Assembly: GCA_032158125.1 (NCBI GenBank) | Contig: JASKOT010000034.1 | Span: forward strand, 1 to 64,000 | Origin: Papiliotrema nemorosa | Lineage: Eukaryota; Basidiomycota; Tremellomycetes; Tremellales; Rhynchogastremaceae | DNA length: 64,000 bases | Direction of reading: 5' to 3' | Shown here: piece by piece, positions 12,500 to 26,329 of the stretch | Layout: the number at the start of each line of letters is the position of its first letter | How positions within the stretch are numbered: the first letter of the stretch is position 1 | The notes under the pieces: model-generated | Database searches by the model: none | What the model was told of the DNA's origin: nothing | The model's input: only the letters and a program-made list of their open reading frames with translations | Made by a program: the position numbers and the translations under genes

Positions 12500-14315
12500 A
12501 TGAGCGTTGGAACGTACCGTAACCCCATCTTGCCCGGCTTCAACCCCGACCCATCCATATGTCACATCCCTAACGTCGGCTACTTTGTCACGACATCCAC
12601 GTTTGAGTTCTTTCCCGGGCTACCCATATATTTCAGCAAGGACTTGGTGAACTGGAAAGTGAGGGATAGCTATCAAGCAGCGACACGAGCTGAACAAGCG
12701 TAGTTGATCGGTCATGCGGTGAATAGGCGATCGCAAGGGGTGGACATGCGCACTGTGGAGAGTTCTGCGGGACTCTGGGCACCGACACTCCGATATCACA
12801 AGGGCAAAGTGTACATGATATGCTCTTGTTTCTGGAGTTTGAGGATAGAACCAGTATGTGACATATTCAGATGCCTCGCTCAGTACAGTCTGGGCCTGAA
12901 GCCATTTCAAGCGGGTTTTACATGTCTACAGAGGACATTTTTGACGATTTGAAATGGTCGGATGCAATCTACTTTGACGAGGTTGGATTTGACCAAGACG
13001 TAAGTCTGCTTCCCTGATACGCTTTGAATCGTCTCACTGTATAGCTCTTGTTCGGCGACGACGATCGTGTCTACCAAACGGTGACGCGGTTCGATTTCGC
13101 GCAGCCTACTCAGGACGGAAACCCCAAGATTCAATCATTCATCAATGAGATTGAACTTGCAACAGGCAACTCCATTTCGCAACCTGTTCTCGCCAAAGCA
13201 TCAGAATACGGCGTAGCAGAGGGATGTCACATTCTGAAGAAGGACGGGTGGTATTACTTCTTCACAGCGGAGGGCGGAACACAGGACGGTCATCGCGAAT
13301 GTGTTTACAGGAGTAGAAATCCCACAGGTCCGTTCGAAGCTCCTCCTGATGGAATCAACCCTCTCATCTTCAACCATGAGCATCCGGATATCCAAAATAC
13401 GGGGCATATGGATCTGATCGCGGGAGACGATGGGAAGTGGATCGCGGTCTTCTTGGGTGTTAGACCGGTCTTTGAAGCGGGGGAGGTACACGGAGCCAAA
13501 GGCATGCCCACCCATTTGGGTCGTGAATCGTTCATGGCTCCTGTGGAGTGGATTGATGGATGGCCTGTAGTCAACAAGCGCAAGCCAATAGCACTCGTCG
13601 GTGAAGCAGAGGGATTGGCCTACGTTCCCGAGGAGACTCGATGGAGAGACGACTTCGACTCGGGAAGTGAGCTCGCCAGTCTACCTATGCTGCTTGACAC
13701 TCGTACTAATACTAGGCCTTTCTTTGGGATGGTATCACATACGCGTACCACTCAAGCCCTGCTACAGTCTGACTGAGCGTCCTGGATCACTCGCTATCAA
13801 GGGCGGAGCTCACGGCATCGATGTTGCGCATTCGCCTGCCGTCCTGCTCCAGAAACAAACCCGCTTCGACTGTACCTGGTCGACCGAGCTGAACTTTGCT
13901 CCAACCCGACAAGGCGAAGAAGCTGGGACTCTGGTGTGGCTACATGAAAAGGCCCATGCTGCTTTGGGTGTGAAAAGGAGGGATGACGCTCTCGAGGTCA
14001 TCTTTCGCTGGCCCGAAGGAGGCAAGATGCAGGTGAGCTTGATCGTATGGACTATGCTCAAGACAGGTGAGGTCTCTAGACACTGTTGTGCCGCTTGGAT
14101 CTAGTATCATCTTCCATATTCACGCCAAGAAGCTCGAATACCAATTCTCATTCGAGGTCGATGGTCGGTCCACAACTCTTCCGGATACAATAAAGACCAG
14201 CACCTTTACCCCTTTGTTCACCGGTGTACATCTAGGTCTGTATGCCCAGGGTGCTTGTGAAGTCCCATGCTCTCAGTATGCGTACTTCAAATATGCTCAA
14301 TGGGAGGACGCTTAA
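12500..14315 (+). CDS. GH43 beta-xylosidase / alpha-arabinofuranosidase type, intracellular
   Basis: The ATG at 12500 opens YRNPILPGFNPDPSIC, the GH43 blade that carries the general-base Asp. LIGHAVNR and GLWAPTLRYHKG follow, then GFYMSTEDIFDDLKWSD, FDQDLLFGDDDRVY (the pKa-modulating Asp region), VAEGCHILKKDGWYYFFTAEGG (general-acid Glu) and TGHMDLI. After about residue 320 comes a concanavalin-like C-terminal sandwich (LGWYHIRVPLKPCYSLTERPG to FKYAQWEDA). There is no signal peptide, as in fungal intracellular beta-xylosidases that act on imported xylodextrins. The length is about 530 aa. The splice between ICSCFW and the SSGFYMSTED exon (12810-12900) is unclear, because no normal-length GT-AG choice keeps all family residues. 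A frameshift there is possible. Confidence 0.8.
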
Positions 14316-14483
14316 TGGGAAGCCTAGTCAAAGCACAGTCGAAGCACTCGCTGAATGCGTGAATGATAGATTGTAGCCGAATACCGCGACATGCATTCAA
14401 TCCCATATCATAACTATACTACCATTGCCCTCACGCTACAGCCCCTTCGATGGGTGCAATCCATAAAACAAGTAGTCCTTCGC

Positions 14484-16215
14484 TTACTTGACCGACTCGA
14501 GGTGCTCCCCATCGATCTTTTCCTCGTTGTATGGCAAGGGGAGATCTTGGACCTGGTTGTTGGCGGCAGCCCGAGCCTCCAATTGCATAACATGATCGTC
14601 TCCGTCGAAAATGGCAGCAATCTCCTCGAGGGAGAGAGGTCCGTTGGGTCCCTTGGTCTCCTTGACGGTGAACCAGAGGTATACAAACTCGAAACCGAGC
14701 CAGACGGTGTAGACAATGTAGAGTTTCCATCCGATGGCGTCGAGGGCGATGGGGTTGACGTATTGGTTGAAGACCAACGAGGCGTTGACACACATTTGCA
14801 TCACCATCAATCCCTTGGATCGGATTCGGAAGGGGAGAATCTCGACCGTGTAGGAGACCAAGAGAGGGGACATGGCGATATTGTAGAAAGCGTAGTAGAT
14901 GAAGATGGCACCGAGGACGGCTTGACCGGCGGCATTGTTGGAGTAGGTGGGGAGGTTGGGGTCAATGGCATCTCCGTTGGAGTCGAGGTTGAAGAGATCC
15001 TTGGCGTAGATTGAGTTGGCGACGGTCCACCAGAGGTAGACGAGACACATGCCACCGACGGAGATGAGGAAAAGAGGTCGTCGCCCGACTCGATCGACGA
15101 CGAGCGCACCGAAATAGGCCGTGATCAAGTTGAAGACTTGGAGGATACCGTTGATCATGGTTTGTTTGGATTGAGAGTGGTAACCGATGTTGTTGAGGAC
15201 AATGTTGAGGTAGTAACTGACAATACCGTTACCAGACCATTGGGAGAAGAAGGCTGGGATTAGCATGTGACCAAGTCAATGGTAGAGGACTCACCGATAG
15301 CGACGATAACCCTCATTCGCTTCAAGTTGCCTCGACCTCGGAAGAGGGACAGGTAGGAAGAAGTGGCGTTGGCCTCTCGCTCGAGCTTGTTGGCCTCCTT
15401 GATCTCGTTGTACTCAAATTGGATCAAAGGGTCGGATGAATCACCCGCACAGTGGTACTTGGTGATGATATCGATGGCTTGTTGGTCCTTGCCGTGGTCG
15501 ACCAACCATCGAGGGGACTCGGGGATCATGAAAATAAAGACGAGTTGGATCAACGAGGGGACACCTTGCAAGACCGAGGGAATTCGCCAGCCCCAAGTGT
15601 TGTTGATTCGGAAAGTACCAAAAGTGGTCCAAGCAGCAATGATCGAACCGAGGTACCAGGTCGAGTTGTACAGCGAAGTGATGGGAGCTCGATGGGTGGG
15701 GAAGGCGAGCTCGGTGACAAGGGTAGGCGCGGCGAGACAGGAGAAGGCAAGACCGAAACCGATCAGGAATCGACAACCGATAAACATGCCGACGTTCTGG
15801 GCAGCGGTCTGAAGAGCGACGCCGATGAGTTGGATAGCCGCACCGAGGAACATGGTCCATCGTCGACCGAATCGATCGTTGATAAAGGGGGCAAAGGGCA
15901 ATCCGACGATACCACCGATCGACTGGATGGCATTGAAGAGACCAAGGGTGGAACCGTGGGGGTGGTTAAAGTAGACTCTCCAAGTGTCGAGGGATCTGCC
16001 GTCAGCAACGTCGCCGTAGTACGTTTCGCTTTTGCTCACTGAAGACCATTCATCATACTTCCATCGTAACCGTTGTTTGCACTCGTCATAATGAGCAAGA
16101 AACAAATCAACGAAGTCTTCAGGAGTGGACCTCGGTACCATCGAGTGTCACGACCTCCCAGAATTCGGGTGAGCTCGTCCATGCCGTGCATGACGGGTGC
16201 TGATGCGTGTTCCAT
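14484..16215 (-). CDS. Lac12-like MFS sugar permease (1)
   Basis: Exons 16040-16215, 15295-15995 and 14484-15253, with 44-nt and 41-nt introns, give 548 aa. It belongs to the lactose-permease-like branch of fungal sugar porters: NNGYDGSMMNGLQ in TM1, NDRFGRRWTMF, RFLIGFGLAFSCLAAP, PESPRWLVDHGKDQQA, FFSQWSGNGIVSYYLN in TM7, VDRVGRRPLFL, and VKETKGPNGPLSLEEI at the end. Members carry lactose, cellobiose or other oligosaccharides. It lies convergent to GH43 with only 168 nt between stops. An ATG at 16275 is also in frame, but a TATAAG at 16284-16289 favours the later start. Confidence 0.88.
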
Positions 16216-16283
16216 GTTGTGGCGGCTGTGTGTGTAGTGTCGAGAGGGAGTGTGGAGAAACCTATCCTGCGACAAAGGCTGCT

Positions 16284-16289
16284 CTTATA
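16284..16289 (-). promoter_or_regulatory. TATA-like element of Lac12-like permease 1
   Basis: TATAAG on the minus strand, about 69 nt before the ATG at 16215. Confidence 0.45.
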
Positions 16290-16385
16290 CATGAGACAAA
16301 CTCGTCGCGGAGCATTTGCGCGGTAAAGGGAGAACCGTCACTTTTGCCGGTGATTAAACAAATCTGTCTGTCGCATGTCTGCTGA

Positions 16386-16397
16386 CCCCCCGGGGGG
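16386..16397. promoter_or_regulatory. Perfect 12-bp GC palindrome in the permease promoter
   Basis: Six C followed by six G (a seventh G follows), 171 bp before the permease ATG. Both halves contain the CreA/Mig1-type SYGGRG core, so it could be a paired repressor site. This is a sequence match only. Confidence 0.35.
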
Positions 16398-17369
16398 GAC
16401 GAGACAGCGACAGAAGACAGAGACAGCAAACCATCACGCGCTAGTCTGGAATGGGTCGCGATCGAGTGGGAGTGTAAAAAAGGCCCAGGAGAAAAAATTA
16501 GCCGGAAGGGTTCCATGTTTGTGCCTGGGTAGAGGCTGACTGGTGTCCCTGTCAGCACCATGCGGTCCTCCTAGCTGCTGCCCCCTGGGGCTTCGGAGGA
16601 AATGTCATGCATTTTGGGATACAAGCCGGGTTCGGCTCTTAAGGCTTGGCTGATTTCGGTTGAAAGGGGAACCTTCGCCCTTGCCCCTTGTCTCACGGTT
16701 CCCGCTATACCCGGAGTGCTTTGTAGGTAGGAGGTCGAGGTCCAGATGGATGCATAACTTCCGCTCGGGGGAATAAAGAAATCACCAGTCAGGTGGGGCT
16801 TCCGATCGACAGCTCCGCACTCCAAGTTGTCATGACCCCTCTTTGCCCCGCTCTCTTTCTTCCCTTAATCGACCGAGCTTTCTTGCTAATCACCGAGAGA
16901 TCCACCTGGCGATCGACCTCGGTTTGGATCGTGGTGGCCAAGGCGAAGCTACATGGTTGATATGCGTGAATGCGCCGCACAATCGGGTTGACAGTGGATG
17001 CCATGGAGTAGCACAGGGGTTACTCCTCGCGACACCAGCGACTCCAAGAGCCAACCCCCCGTTCCGAGACGACTCGCAACAATTGCGCCAATCATCGTCA
17101 AGAAGATGTAGCTTATCTTGCTAGACCTGGATATCTCTACCAAACGCCCGGTTTCCCCTGCACGTGCACTCGAGTACAGTCTTCTGAATGCGGCTTCTCA
17201 GCATGCACAAGTCTGGTAAAGCAGAATGCGCCGCTATCTGTTGTGCATAGTAATAGCAAAACTTCCCTATGGAACCAAGTCAGACCTTCATCACTACCAC
17301 ACGCTCCGTTTCCTACCTGCACCTGCTCCTGGTCGGCGGCATCGCTTGCGCCTACGTTCCACCCAAAGT
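16398..17369. other. Spacer between the tandem Lac12-like genes
   Basis: About 970 nt with no supported gene. It joins the distal promoter of permease 1 and the 3' side of permease 2, both on the minus strand. Overlapping open frames on both strands near 16800-17150 have no family resemblance. Confidence 0.4.
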
Positions 17370-19275
17370 TTAAAGCTCATCGGCACGACCGACAATGCGG
17401 CCTTGTTCGTCGTTGACAATGACCTTGACGACTTGCTTGGAAGCCTTGACGGGGTTGGGCTGGTTGTACACCCATTCGAGTTGTTCCAAGGTTCGACCTT
17501 GCGACTCGACACTGATCGTCAGCTCGCATCTCAAAGTGAATCACAAGACTTGCCAGAAGAAGTACCACATGAGCGCTTCGAAGCAATCCCAACCGACAAA
17601 GATGTAGATGTACTTGTAGCCCAAGTTCTGCAACCCGATAGGTCCCGCAAACTGGTTGATGAATCCAATAGCGTTGACGATGATTCCCGACGCAGCGAGA
17701 CCCTTGGCCCGCATGGTAGTCTCCAAAGCTTCCGCAGGGATGACCCCCTGCAAGGGGGTGTAGGTGAAGGAAAAGACAATGTTGAAGAGGAAGTATGCGG
17801 CAAGTGCGCCCTGAGCGACAGAGGTGACGACGTTGGAGCCTTGTTTGGCAAGGAGAGAAGATAGACCAGAGTTGATACCGAGTAGAATAGCACAAGCAAG
17901 AGTACCAAAGATGAGGACGGGTCTTCGAGGCATTCGATCAGTGAGTGAGACGGCCGACAGGGCTCCAACGGCGGAGACGATCGAGTTGAGCAAGTTGTAT
18001 GCAAGTTGCTTGGGAACACTGGTGACTCCGAGTTGGGCGTAGATGACCACGTTGAAGTATCCGAGACCGTTACCAGAGAACTGACCAAAGATGGAGATCA
18101 TGAGAACTTGAGCCATTCTCCATCGACCGTTTTTGGTCAAGAAGAGTGGTCGGTCTAAGAGTTAGTCGAGGACAATGAGACTGCATGATAACTCACAGTC
18201 CCACCATCGCTTGTCAATACCGTCGAGTCGGATGTTCTCTTGCATCTCTTCAACTTCAAGCTTGACCAACTTTGAGTTGGGGTCACCACCTCCGTGGTAT
18301 CGAACCAAAAACTCGACAGCCTCGTCTGATCTTCCGTTGGCCATGAGGTAACGAGGCGACTCGGGGATGAAGAAGACTGCGCCGAGGACGATAAGGCAGG
18401 CGAAAGCTTGCAAAATGAGAGGTAATTGCCAAGAGAGGTTCGAGTTGATAAAGTTGGTACCGTAGGTGCTTCAGGTCAGTCACGGTACACAGTGGCGAGA
18501 TCCAAACTCACACGGCGGCGGCGGGAATGGATCCACCGAACCAACCACAATTGTAGAAACCGGTGCATCGACCTCGCCAGTGAGGAGGGGCAATCTCAAT
18601 AGAGTAGGCGGGAGCAGCAACGGTCATGATGGAGATTCCGAAACCCAAAATGAATCGACCGACAACGAGCTGAGCGACGTGTTTGGCCGAAGCGGCAACG
18701 ATCATTCCGACGATGATCACAACTCCCCCGGCAAACATTCCCTTACGTCGCCCATATCGATCCGAAAGGACAGCGGCGAAAGGTGCACCGACCATCGCAC
18801 CGCTTGCACGTCAGATCAGACCCGCACGGGTGCTGATGAAAGACTTACACGGTGTAGAAACAAAAGATCAGAGACACCTTGATCCCTTTGGTACCCGAAT
18901 GAAAGGTGTTTTGAAAGTGGTCCATGGCGAGAATGGCCGACATTAAAGATCCATCGTATCCATTGGCACAAGCGCAACAGAACGCTGTGAACACGGCAAC
19001 TGGATGTCAGCAGTGATCGCTCCGTGCCAGGTGTGGCGACTTGCAATAGAGGTGAATGGATTCTTTGCTGAATTTAGGGATATAACTCTCGCTGATCGCC
19101 TGAGCGTATTCGGCCTAAGTGTCAGCACCATGGACTATCTGCTTTTGGGTCAGAGATCACTCACATTCCTCACGGTTGTCTCGTGCACTTTACCTCCATA
19201 TTGTCGAGTAGCTTCGGCGTGATCGACTTCAGTCTTGAGGTCTTTCTCAAAACCTGGTGATTCGGGAGCTGCCAT
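17370..19275 (-). CDS. Lac12-like MFS sugar permease (2)
   Basis: Start 19275, stop 17370-17372, eight exons, about 540 aa. Motifs: CACANGYDGSLM in TM1, LSDRYGRRKGMF, GRFILGFGISIMTVAAPAYS, HWRGRCTGFYNCGWFGGS, FIPESPRYLMANGRSDEA, GQFSGNGLGYFN in TM7, TDRMPRRPVL, and GRTLEQLEWVYNQPNPVKAS at the end. It is the same Lac12-like branch as its downstream neighbour but clearly diverged from it. The intron at 19000-19044 starts with GCAAGT and must be spliced as GC-AG, because it contains an in-frame TGA and no GT donor keeps frame. The loop after TM8 has MPRR where most members have a GRR triplet. Confidence 0.86.
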
Positions 19276-19388
19276 GTTGTCTCGATGCCCTTGTGAGATT
19301 GTTACCGCCTTGGACTTGACTGTCTGTGTAACAGACGGAGAGATGCAAGCTGATAAGCTGTGATGTGGGGTTCCGTCTCCAGGGTCAG

Positions 19389-19396
19389 GTTATATA
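19389..19396 (-). promoter_or_regulatory. TATA-like element of Lac12-like permease 2
   Basis: TATATAAC on the minus strand, about 114 nt before the ATG at 19275. A plausible core promoter element. Confidence 0.4.
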
Positions 19397-20137
19397 TGGG
19401 ACCTCCAGGTCTGTTGGCCCACCATCTGGAGAACCGCTCGTGTTATCACATCGCCCAAAAACGGCCCGCATGGCGAATTGACTTTGAGGTTTGGGATCTG
19501 ACTCGGCAATGGACGCGCAAAAGGGCCATTGGTTACTTTACCGGCGTAAGGGTGACAACCAGCGGAGCACCCTTACCCGACGAGACGTCTATTTGCAAGC
19601 ATCGTCACATGACGCCAGGATGATTGTCCTCCCCTCGTGCCCGTGATCAGCTGAATATACCCTGGGTAATTCCCAGACTGGCAAATAGGTTGTTAGGTTG
19701 TTAGGTTGATAGTGGATCGCTCCGTAGGCTATGAGCGGGGATTAGGAATTCCGCGCCATCGGCTCATCGGTGTTCAGCGGGTGGTTGTAGACCGATTTGC
19801 GTGCCGTCGGTATTGGGACTGGTGAAGGAAAATAGCCTGTTAGACTTCCAGCTGGGTAATAGGGTACTCGGGTGGGGCGGAATATTCATGCACGACTTGA
19901 CCTATGCTTGAACAGGAAAAAAGTGGGCTTCGCTATTCATTCGCCGTTTTTGCCGGGCCTGACGTTTTTGGGATGCCAATTAGCAGTGTGGAGCTTGAAG
20001 AATGAGGGAGACTCTACGATATGGTGAACATCGGGCATGGACAACAATCAGGCAGGCGACATGGAATGGATGCTAGCTTTCATACATATGCATCTCATAG
20101 ACAACACGGCAATCCCAAAATGTCTTCGGAACCATAC
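19397..20137. other. Upstream region of permease 2 and 3' flank of GH1 gene 2
   Basis: No supported gene in about 740 nt. A short direct repeat of GTTAGGTT lies near 19690-19706. Otherwise nothing structured is seen. Confidence 0.35.
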
Positions 20138-22117
<1,980 letters not shown>

Positions 22118-22981
22118 AGAGTCCAGTTCCAAATCACCAAAATTGTGAGTCTACTCGTCTCAAGTTCAATGGAGACCAGTGCGAACGTAGATGCGAGTGT
22201 CAAAGTCGAGATGTATGTCTGTGTCTATGCAGTCATGCAGTGGTCGTAGTCCGACTGTCCATCAACTCGCTCAAACTCTGCGGAGGCCGAAATGGCCCAA
22301 CGCTCACCAGAAAAATCGCCCCGTCGTACCGCGTACCGGTCATTTCTCGGCAGAAAGAAGCATCATTTCCATTTAGGCACCTAAGTAGACTTTGTACCGA
22401 TATGGCCCGGGCATACATGCATACATACATCGGTGCGAAAGACAGTCGACGGTAGTCGAAGGTGAGTTTGATCCCCCTTTGAGTGCGGGTCGTAGAACGG
22501 GTGGCGGGGAAAAACGTCGGGAGAATGGCAACTGTGGGAAATTAGCCGGACGGTCTACCGAGTCCGGGTATTTTGTCTGGGCTAGTGATGGTCTGCTTAG
22601 GACTATAGGCGAGAGTATGAGACATCTCTTCGTCTTGTATCCTCTACGCTGTGAGACGACCTGACACGTCGCAGCGAGTCATGTCGAGACCACTGTGACA
22701 CGAGGGCAGGTCTTGATTCTGAATCTCAGTCTATCGTGAAGTGAGATTTGCCACTCGGTATATCTGCGCCCAAAGGTTCAGGTTAGATCTGGGTCGACAA
22801 TAGCAGATGTACCATGAGCGCACCCATGTAGTTCATACCGAGACCTGCTCGCAGAGGAGATGGGCCTGTCAATCAGGTCTGATCCATCCGGGTGCATCTC
22901 TGAGGATCTCTTAGCCAGTCTCGTTCAACCGCGATACCTGGTGTCTTCACAATAGCTGTCCGCGTCAAATGGCTCACATTT
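22118..22981. other. Divergent promoter region between GH1 copy 2 and the ACS permease
   Basis: About 865 nt with no gene seen. The only local structure is a short CATACAT-type repeat near 22411-22430. Confidence 0.35.
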
Positions 22982-23065
22982 CCCCGCATCCTCTCTCTTT
23001 ACCCCGCATTCTACTCCGCACTTTTCTCGAAATGGCTCTTTGCTCTTCCGCCTTTACCCCGCACT
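22982..23065 (+). promoter_or_regulatory. Three direct CCCCGCA boxes upstream of the ACS permease
   Basis: CCCCGCAT at 22982-22989, ACCCCGCATT at 23001-23010 and ACCCCGCAC at 23057-23065 lie 130-210 bp before the ATG. The reverse complement GCGGGG fits the CreA/Mig1 core SYGGRG. The same octamer forms the arms of the inverted repeat at 46938-46978. Three copies in 84 bp in one orientation is more than expected by chance, but the binding protein is not known. Confidence 0.45.
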
Positions 23066-23193
23066 TTCACCTGATTCGTCCTCATCACTCGAGTCCCACT
23101 TCTCTCACTCCAAATCCTCGTCTACAGCTTTCCCTACACTCCATGAGTCGCCAAGAAGATACTCGCATGCATTTGTGACATTCACTCTTGACC

Positions 23194-25220
23194 ATGGCAC
23201 CGCCAGAGACGATGTCGACGTATGAGCGCAGGGAGACTGACTCGAGCTCGTTGAGCGAGACGGGCAGCAAGTATAGTCGGAAACAAGAGACGAGGTTTAT
23301 ACGGAAACTCGATATTTGCCTGATCACTTGGGCATGGTTCGCCTACCTGATCAAGGTACGTCTTGTCTCTTCAGACGGTGTACTCTGGCTGACGCGCAGC
23401 TAATCGACTCGTCGAATTACAAAACGGCCTATGCGTCGGGGATGAAGGAAGATGCAAGTGATACCCCATTGTCATATACAGTTCTAATGGGCAGCTCAAC
23501 TTTGGAGGGAATCAGCTCAACTTTCTCGACACATACTACCGAATAGGCTATGCCATCTTCTTGATACCCTCTCAACTGGTCTTGACGAGGATTCGACCGA
23601 ATCTATGGTTACCCCCTCTTGAGCTCGCATGGGGTGTAATGACCGGTCAGTGACGCTACTCGCCGCAAACTCGGACTTTGAACTGAAAGCCAGGCTTGAT
23701 GGCTGCTACTTCATCCATCAAAGGGATGTATGTTCTGCGGTTCTTCATTGGTGTATTCGAGGCGTCTTCGTACCCCGGTATAATCTCTGTTCTGTGTAAT
23801 TGGTAGTGAGTACTCCGACCGCTGGCAAGAACCCAGATAACGGTGCAGCACCCCGTCAGAGCTCGCAACGAGGATAGCGATATTCGGAACCTCTTATCCC
23901 GCTTCATCCATGTTTGTCTCCTTCATGCAGGTCGCTATACAAAAGACACTAGATGGTCAACACGGCATACCAGGTTGGAAGTGGTTGTAAGTGTACTTCC
24001 CTTTGACTCGTGCTCTCAGCTTATCCCAGATTCATCTTCAACGCCATCATGACTGTCATTGTGGCTGCGATGGGCTTCTTTCTAGTGAGTCCAACTAACC
24101 CGATGAGTAGCGTTCGCTGATGAGGCAGATACCTGACACACCTGGACGATCAAAGGTCTTTTGGATGTCGGAAATGGACGATCAGATATCGAGGTCGAGG
24201 ATGGATCAAGTGAAGAAGCTCCCTCCTACTGTGGGTTCCATCATCCTCCTCAAACACAACATGGTTTGGAGCACTGACACCTTTAGCGGTTGACAAAAGC
24301 CATTGTGAAAAAGACGTTCTCAAGCTGGATTATCTACATTTTCTCCTGTGCCTATGCGTGAGTCAGCAGTGTCGATCATATGACGGTAAGGCTGATGAGA
24401 TAGAACTTGGAGTTGGACACAGAACAGTAACACCTGGATCATCCTCTACCTCGTTCGTCTCATTCTCCCCTAGTCTGTTTGAGCCCACGATTGATATTCT
24501 AGAAAGCGCTCAAGAACGCCGATGGGACAAAGAGATTCAGTGTGGCTGATATCAATGCCATCCCGATTGGAGGATACGCTCTTCAGATGGTCGCTATGCT
24601 GGTGTTTGCCTGGCTGAGCTCGAGGACAGGATGGAGGGCAACATGGATATGGATCCAAATGGTATGTCACTCAAGTACTCACTCACGTGGCTGAGCTGAT
24701 TATCAGACAATCACCCTTGTGGGTTTGATCATACTATCCGTCTGGCCCCCCTCGTTCGGGGTGAAAATGGTCGGATACTTCTTGCTCTGGACTTCAAATG
24801 CTGCAGGGCCTATCCTCATCGTAAGCACCCAATGCACTGCCTCTTCCTAATGTTCTAACGTCAAAGACCTGGATGGCAGATTGGTGCCCTTCTCCAGAGG
24901 AGAGAGCGATCATCGTGGGAATAGCCGTCACTTTTGTCTACGTCATTGACGCTTTCGCCAACAGTATGGCCTCTCATACTCCCATCCACAGCGGGTAGAA
25001 TCTAATGATAGTCTTCATCTACCCTGCAAAAGAAGCACCGCACTATCGAATAGGATACAAAGCGGCGCTAGCGTTCTGTTTGACCAGTATGGCGTTCACA
25101 GGTGTCTTTAGGTGGTTTGCTCAGCGACAAAAAGCGAGGCAGAGGGAAGACGGCACGCCGGTAGAGGATGAAGAAATGCGCGAGAGAGGTGGAAGAGTGG
25201 AAGACATCGATGAAAAGTAG
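23194..25220 (+). CDS. MFS anion:cation symporter (allantoate/pantothenate permease-like)
   Basis: The ATG at 23194 sits in a good context (ACCATGG). About eleven introns; the spliced protein is near 490 aa. Motifs of the ACS/Dal5 family: LIDSSNYKTAYASGMKEDL, LNFLDTYYRIGYAIFLIPSQ, FFIGVFEASSYPGI, CNWYTPSELATRIAIFG, FLIPDTPGRSKVFW, TWSWTQNSNTWI, DWCPSPEERAI, and IFIYPAKEAPHYRIGYK near the end. The family imports carboxylated nutrients such as allantoate, nicotinate or pantothenate, not neutral sugars, so its link to the sugar block is positional only. Intron 23454-23494 begins GCAAGT and is a GC-AG intron: the 41 nt shift frame if kept. Confidence 0.83.
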
Positions 25221-25573
25221 AGCAAGGCAGGTGGCCTATCAGAAGGAAGGACAATAGAATTACGATCACTAGCATAGTATGGCTACATGTCATTTACGTT
25301 CCAGCTGTAAAACGCTTGCTGCACTTTTGTCATTTGCTGCCGCATGCCAGTGCGTAGGATACGGTGTAGCCCTGCTGCTCCGATAGAAGCGCTGCCCCTG
25401 CAACTCTCGGTTTCTGTCAGAGGGATAGCGGTAGCCGAGTCCTGGGTCGCGCTTCAAAGCGGTAGTGGAGCTGGAAAGCCACTGACAGCTGCAGGATCCT
25501 ACGACTTACCGTCCATGCACTGTTATAATTCGGCGCGTATCACTCGCCGGTCCGTCGGAGAAGCATGACTTCC
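25221..25573. other. Convergent 3' intergenic region
   Basis: About 350 nt between two convergent stop codons. No gene, and no clear terminator structure. Confidence 0.35.
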
Positions 25574-26329
25574 TCAGGCTCCAGCTGTCCCCCTGACAAC
25601 CCAAAGAGGATCCACCCTCATCCTCCCCCTAGAACCCTCTGCCCAGCCATCACTCAGCGTGACAATCTCAATACCCTCATACCCCGCAAAATGGAGATAA
25701 TCACCCACCATCTTCAATCTCTCCTCTTCTGAGATTTCCAACCATCTCTTGATCACCTTTGTGGGAAAACACCTATTCGAGATGACCAGATGGACTTTTC
25801 CCCCGCGTACCATCCTCTCTTTCAAAGATGACAAGACTTGGACAGGTTTATTGAGGTAGTCGATGGAAACAACACACATGGCTGCCTCGTATCCATCATG
25901 CGAGGGCGGAATAGTCGGGTCGAGGTTGAGATCCTGGACGATGCGATTGACAAGTTTCGAATTAGCCTCCAACTCTCGGGCGTTCATCCCTAATCCCACG
26001 ACTTCCAGCTGCGCCTTCTCTTTGGGTATAAACGAGATCCAGCTGGAGCAGAGATCCAACACTCTCCCATTATCAGGCAACACTTGGGCGTAATAATCGT
26101 AAAGACGATCTATGGCGTGGTCGTCAATGTGCGTGACGCCGATCCGGGCCATCGAGTAGAATTGATCGTCCGTTGTTTCGTCGTACCGTGTAAAATCGGT
26201 CGGTGTGTACGGCCATGAGGTGTGTTTGGGGTGGTAAGGACTGACGGGGAAGGGCATGGTGGTGGAATGTGATCTTGTAAAGAGCGCCGCTGTGAGCAAG
26301 GTAGATCGACGGATCAAGGGGGTGATCAT
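25574..26329 (-). CDS. Methyltransferase-like protein, possibly mitochondrial
   Basis: The first true ATG is at 26329, giving 251 aa without introns. The frame is open further upstream but begins there without an ATG. The N-terminus MITPLIRRSTLLTAALFTRS is basic, hydroxylated and amphipathic, as in mitochondrial presequences. The core VLDLCSSWISFIP resembles motif I of class I SAM-dependent methyltransferases, and VVGLGMNARELEANSKL the following acidic-loop region. The usual GxGxG glycines are absent, so binding of S-adenosylmethionine is uncertain. Similar proteins are found in fungi, algae and bacteria without known substrates. It is divergent from the asparagine synthetase across 270 bp. 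Confidence 0.7.
   Translation of the reverse strand: MITPLIRRSTLLTAALFTRSHSTTMPFPVSPYHPKHTSWPYTPTDFTRYDETTDDQFYSMARIGVTHIDDHAIDRLYDYYAQVLPDNGRVLDLCSSWISFIPKEKAQLEVVGLGMNARELEANSKLVNRIVQDLNLDPTIPPSHDGYEAAMCVVSIDYLNKPVQVLSSLKERMVRGGKVHLVISNRCFPTKVIKRWLEISEEERLKMVGDYLHFAGYEGIEIVTLSDGWAEGSRGRMRVDPLWVVRGTAGA

Noticed and set aside
14391..15014. 207-codon plus-strand frame rich in Val, Gly, Asp and Glu
   Set aside because: Antisense shadow of the Lac12-like permease coding sequence.
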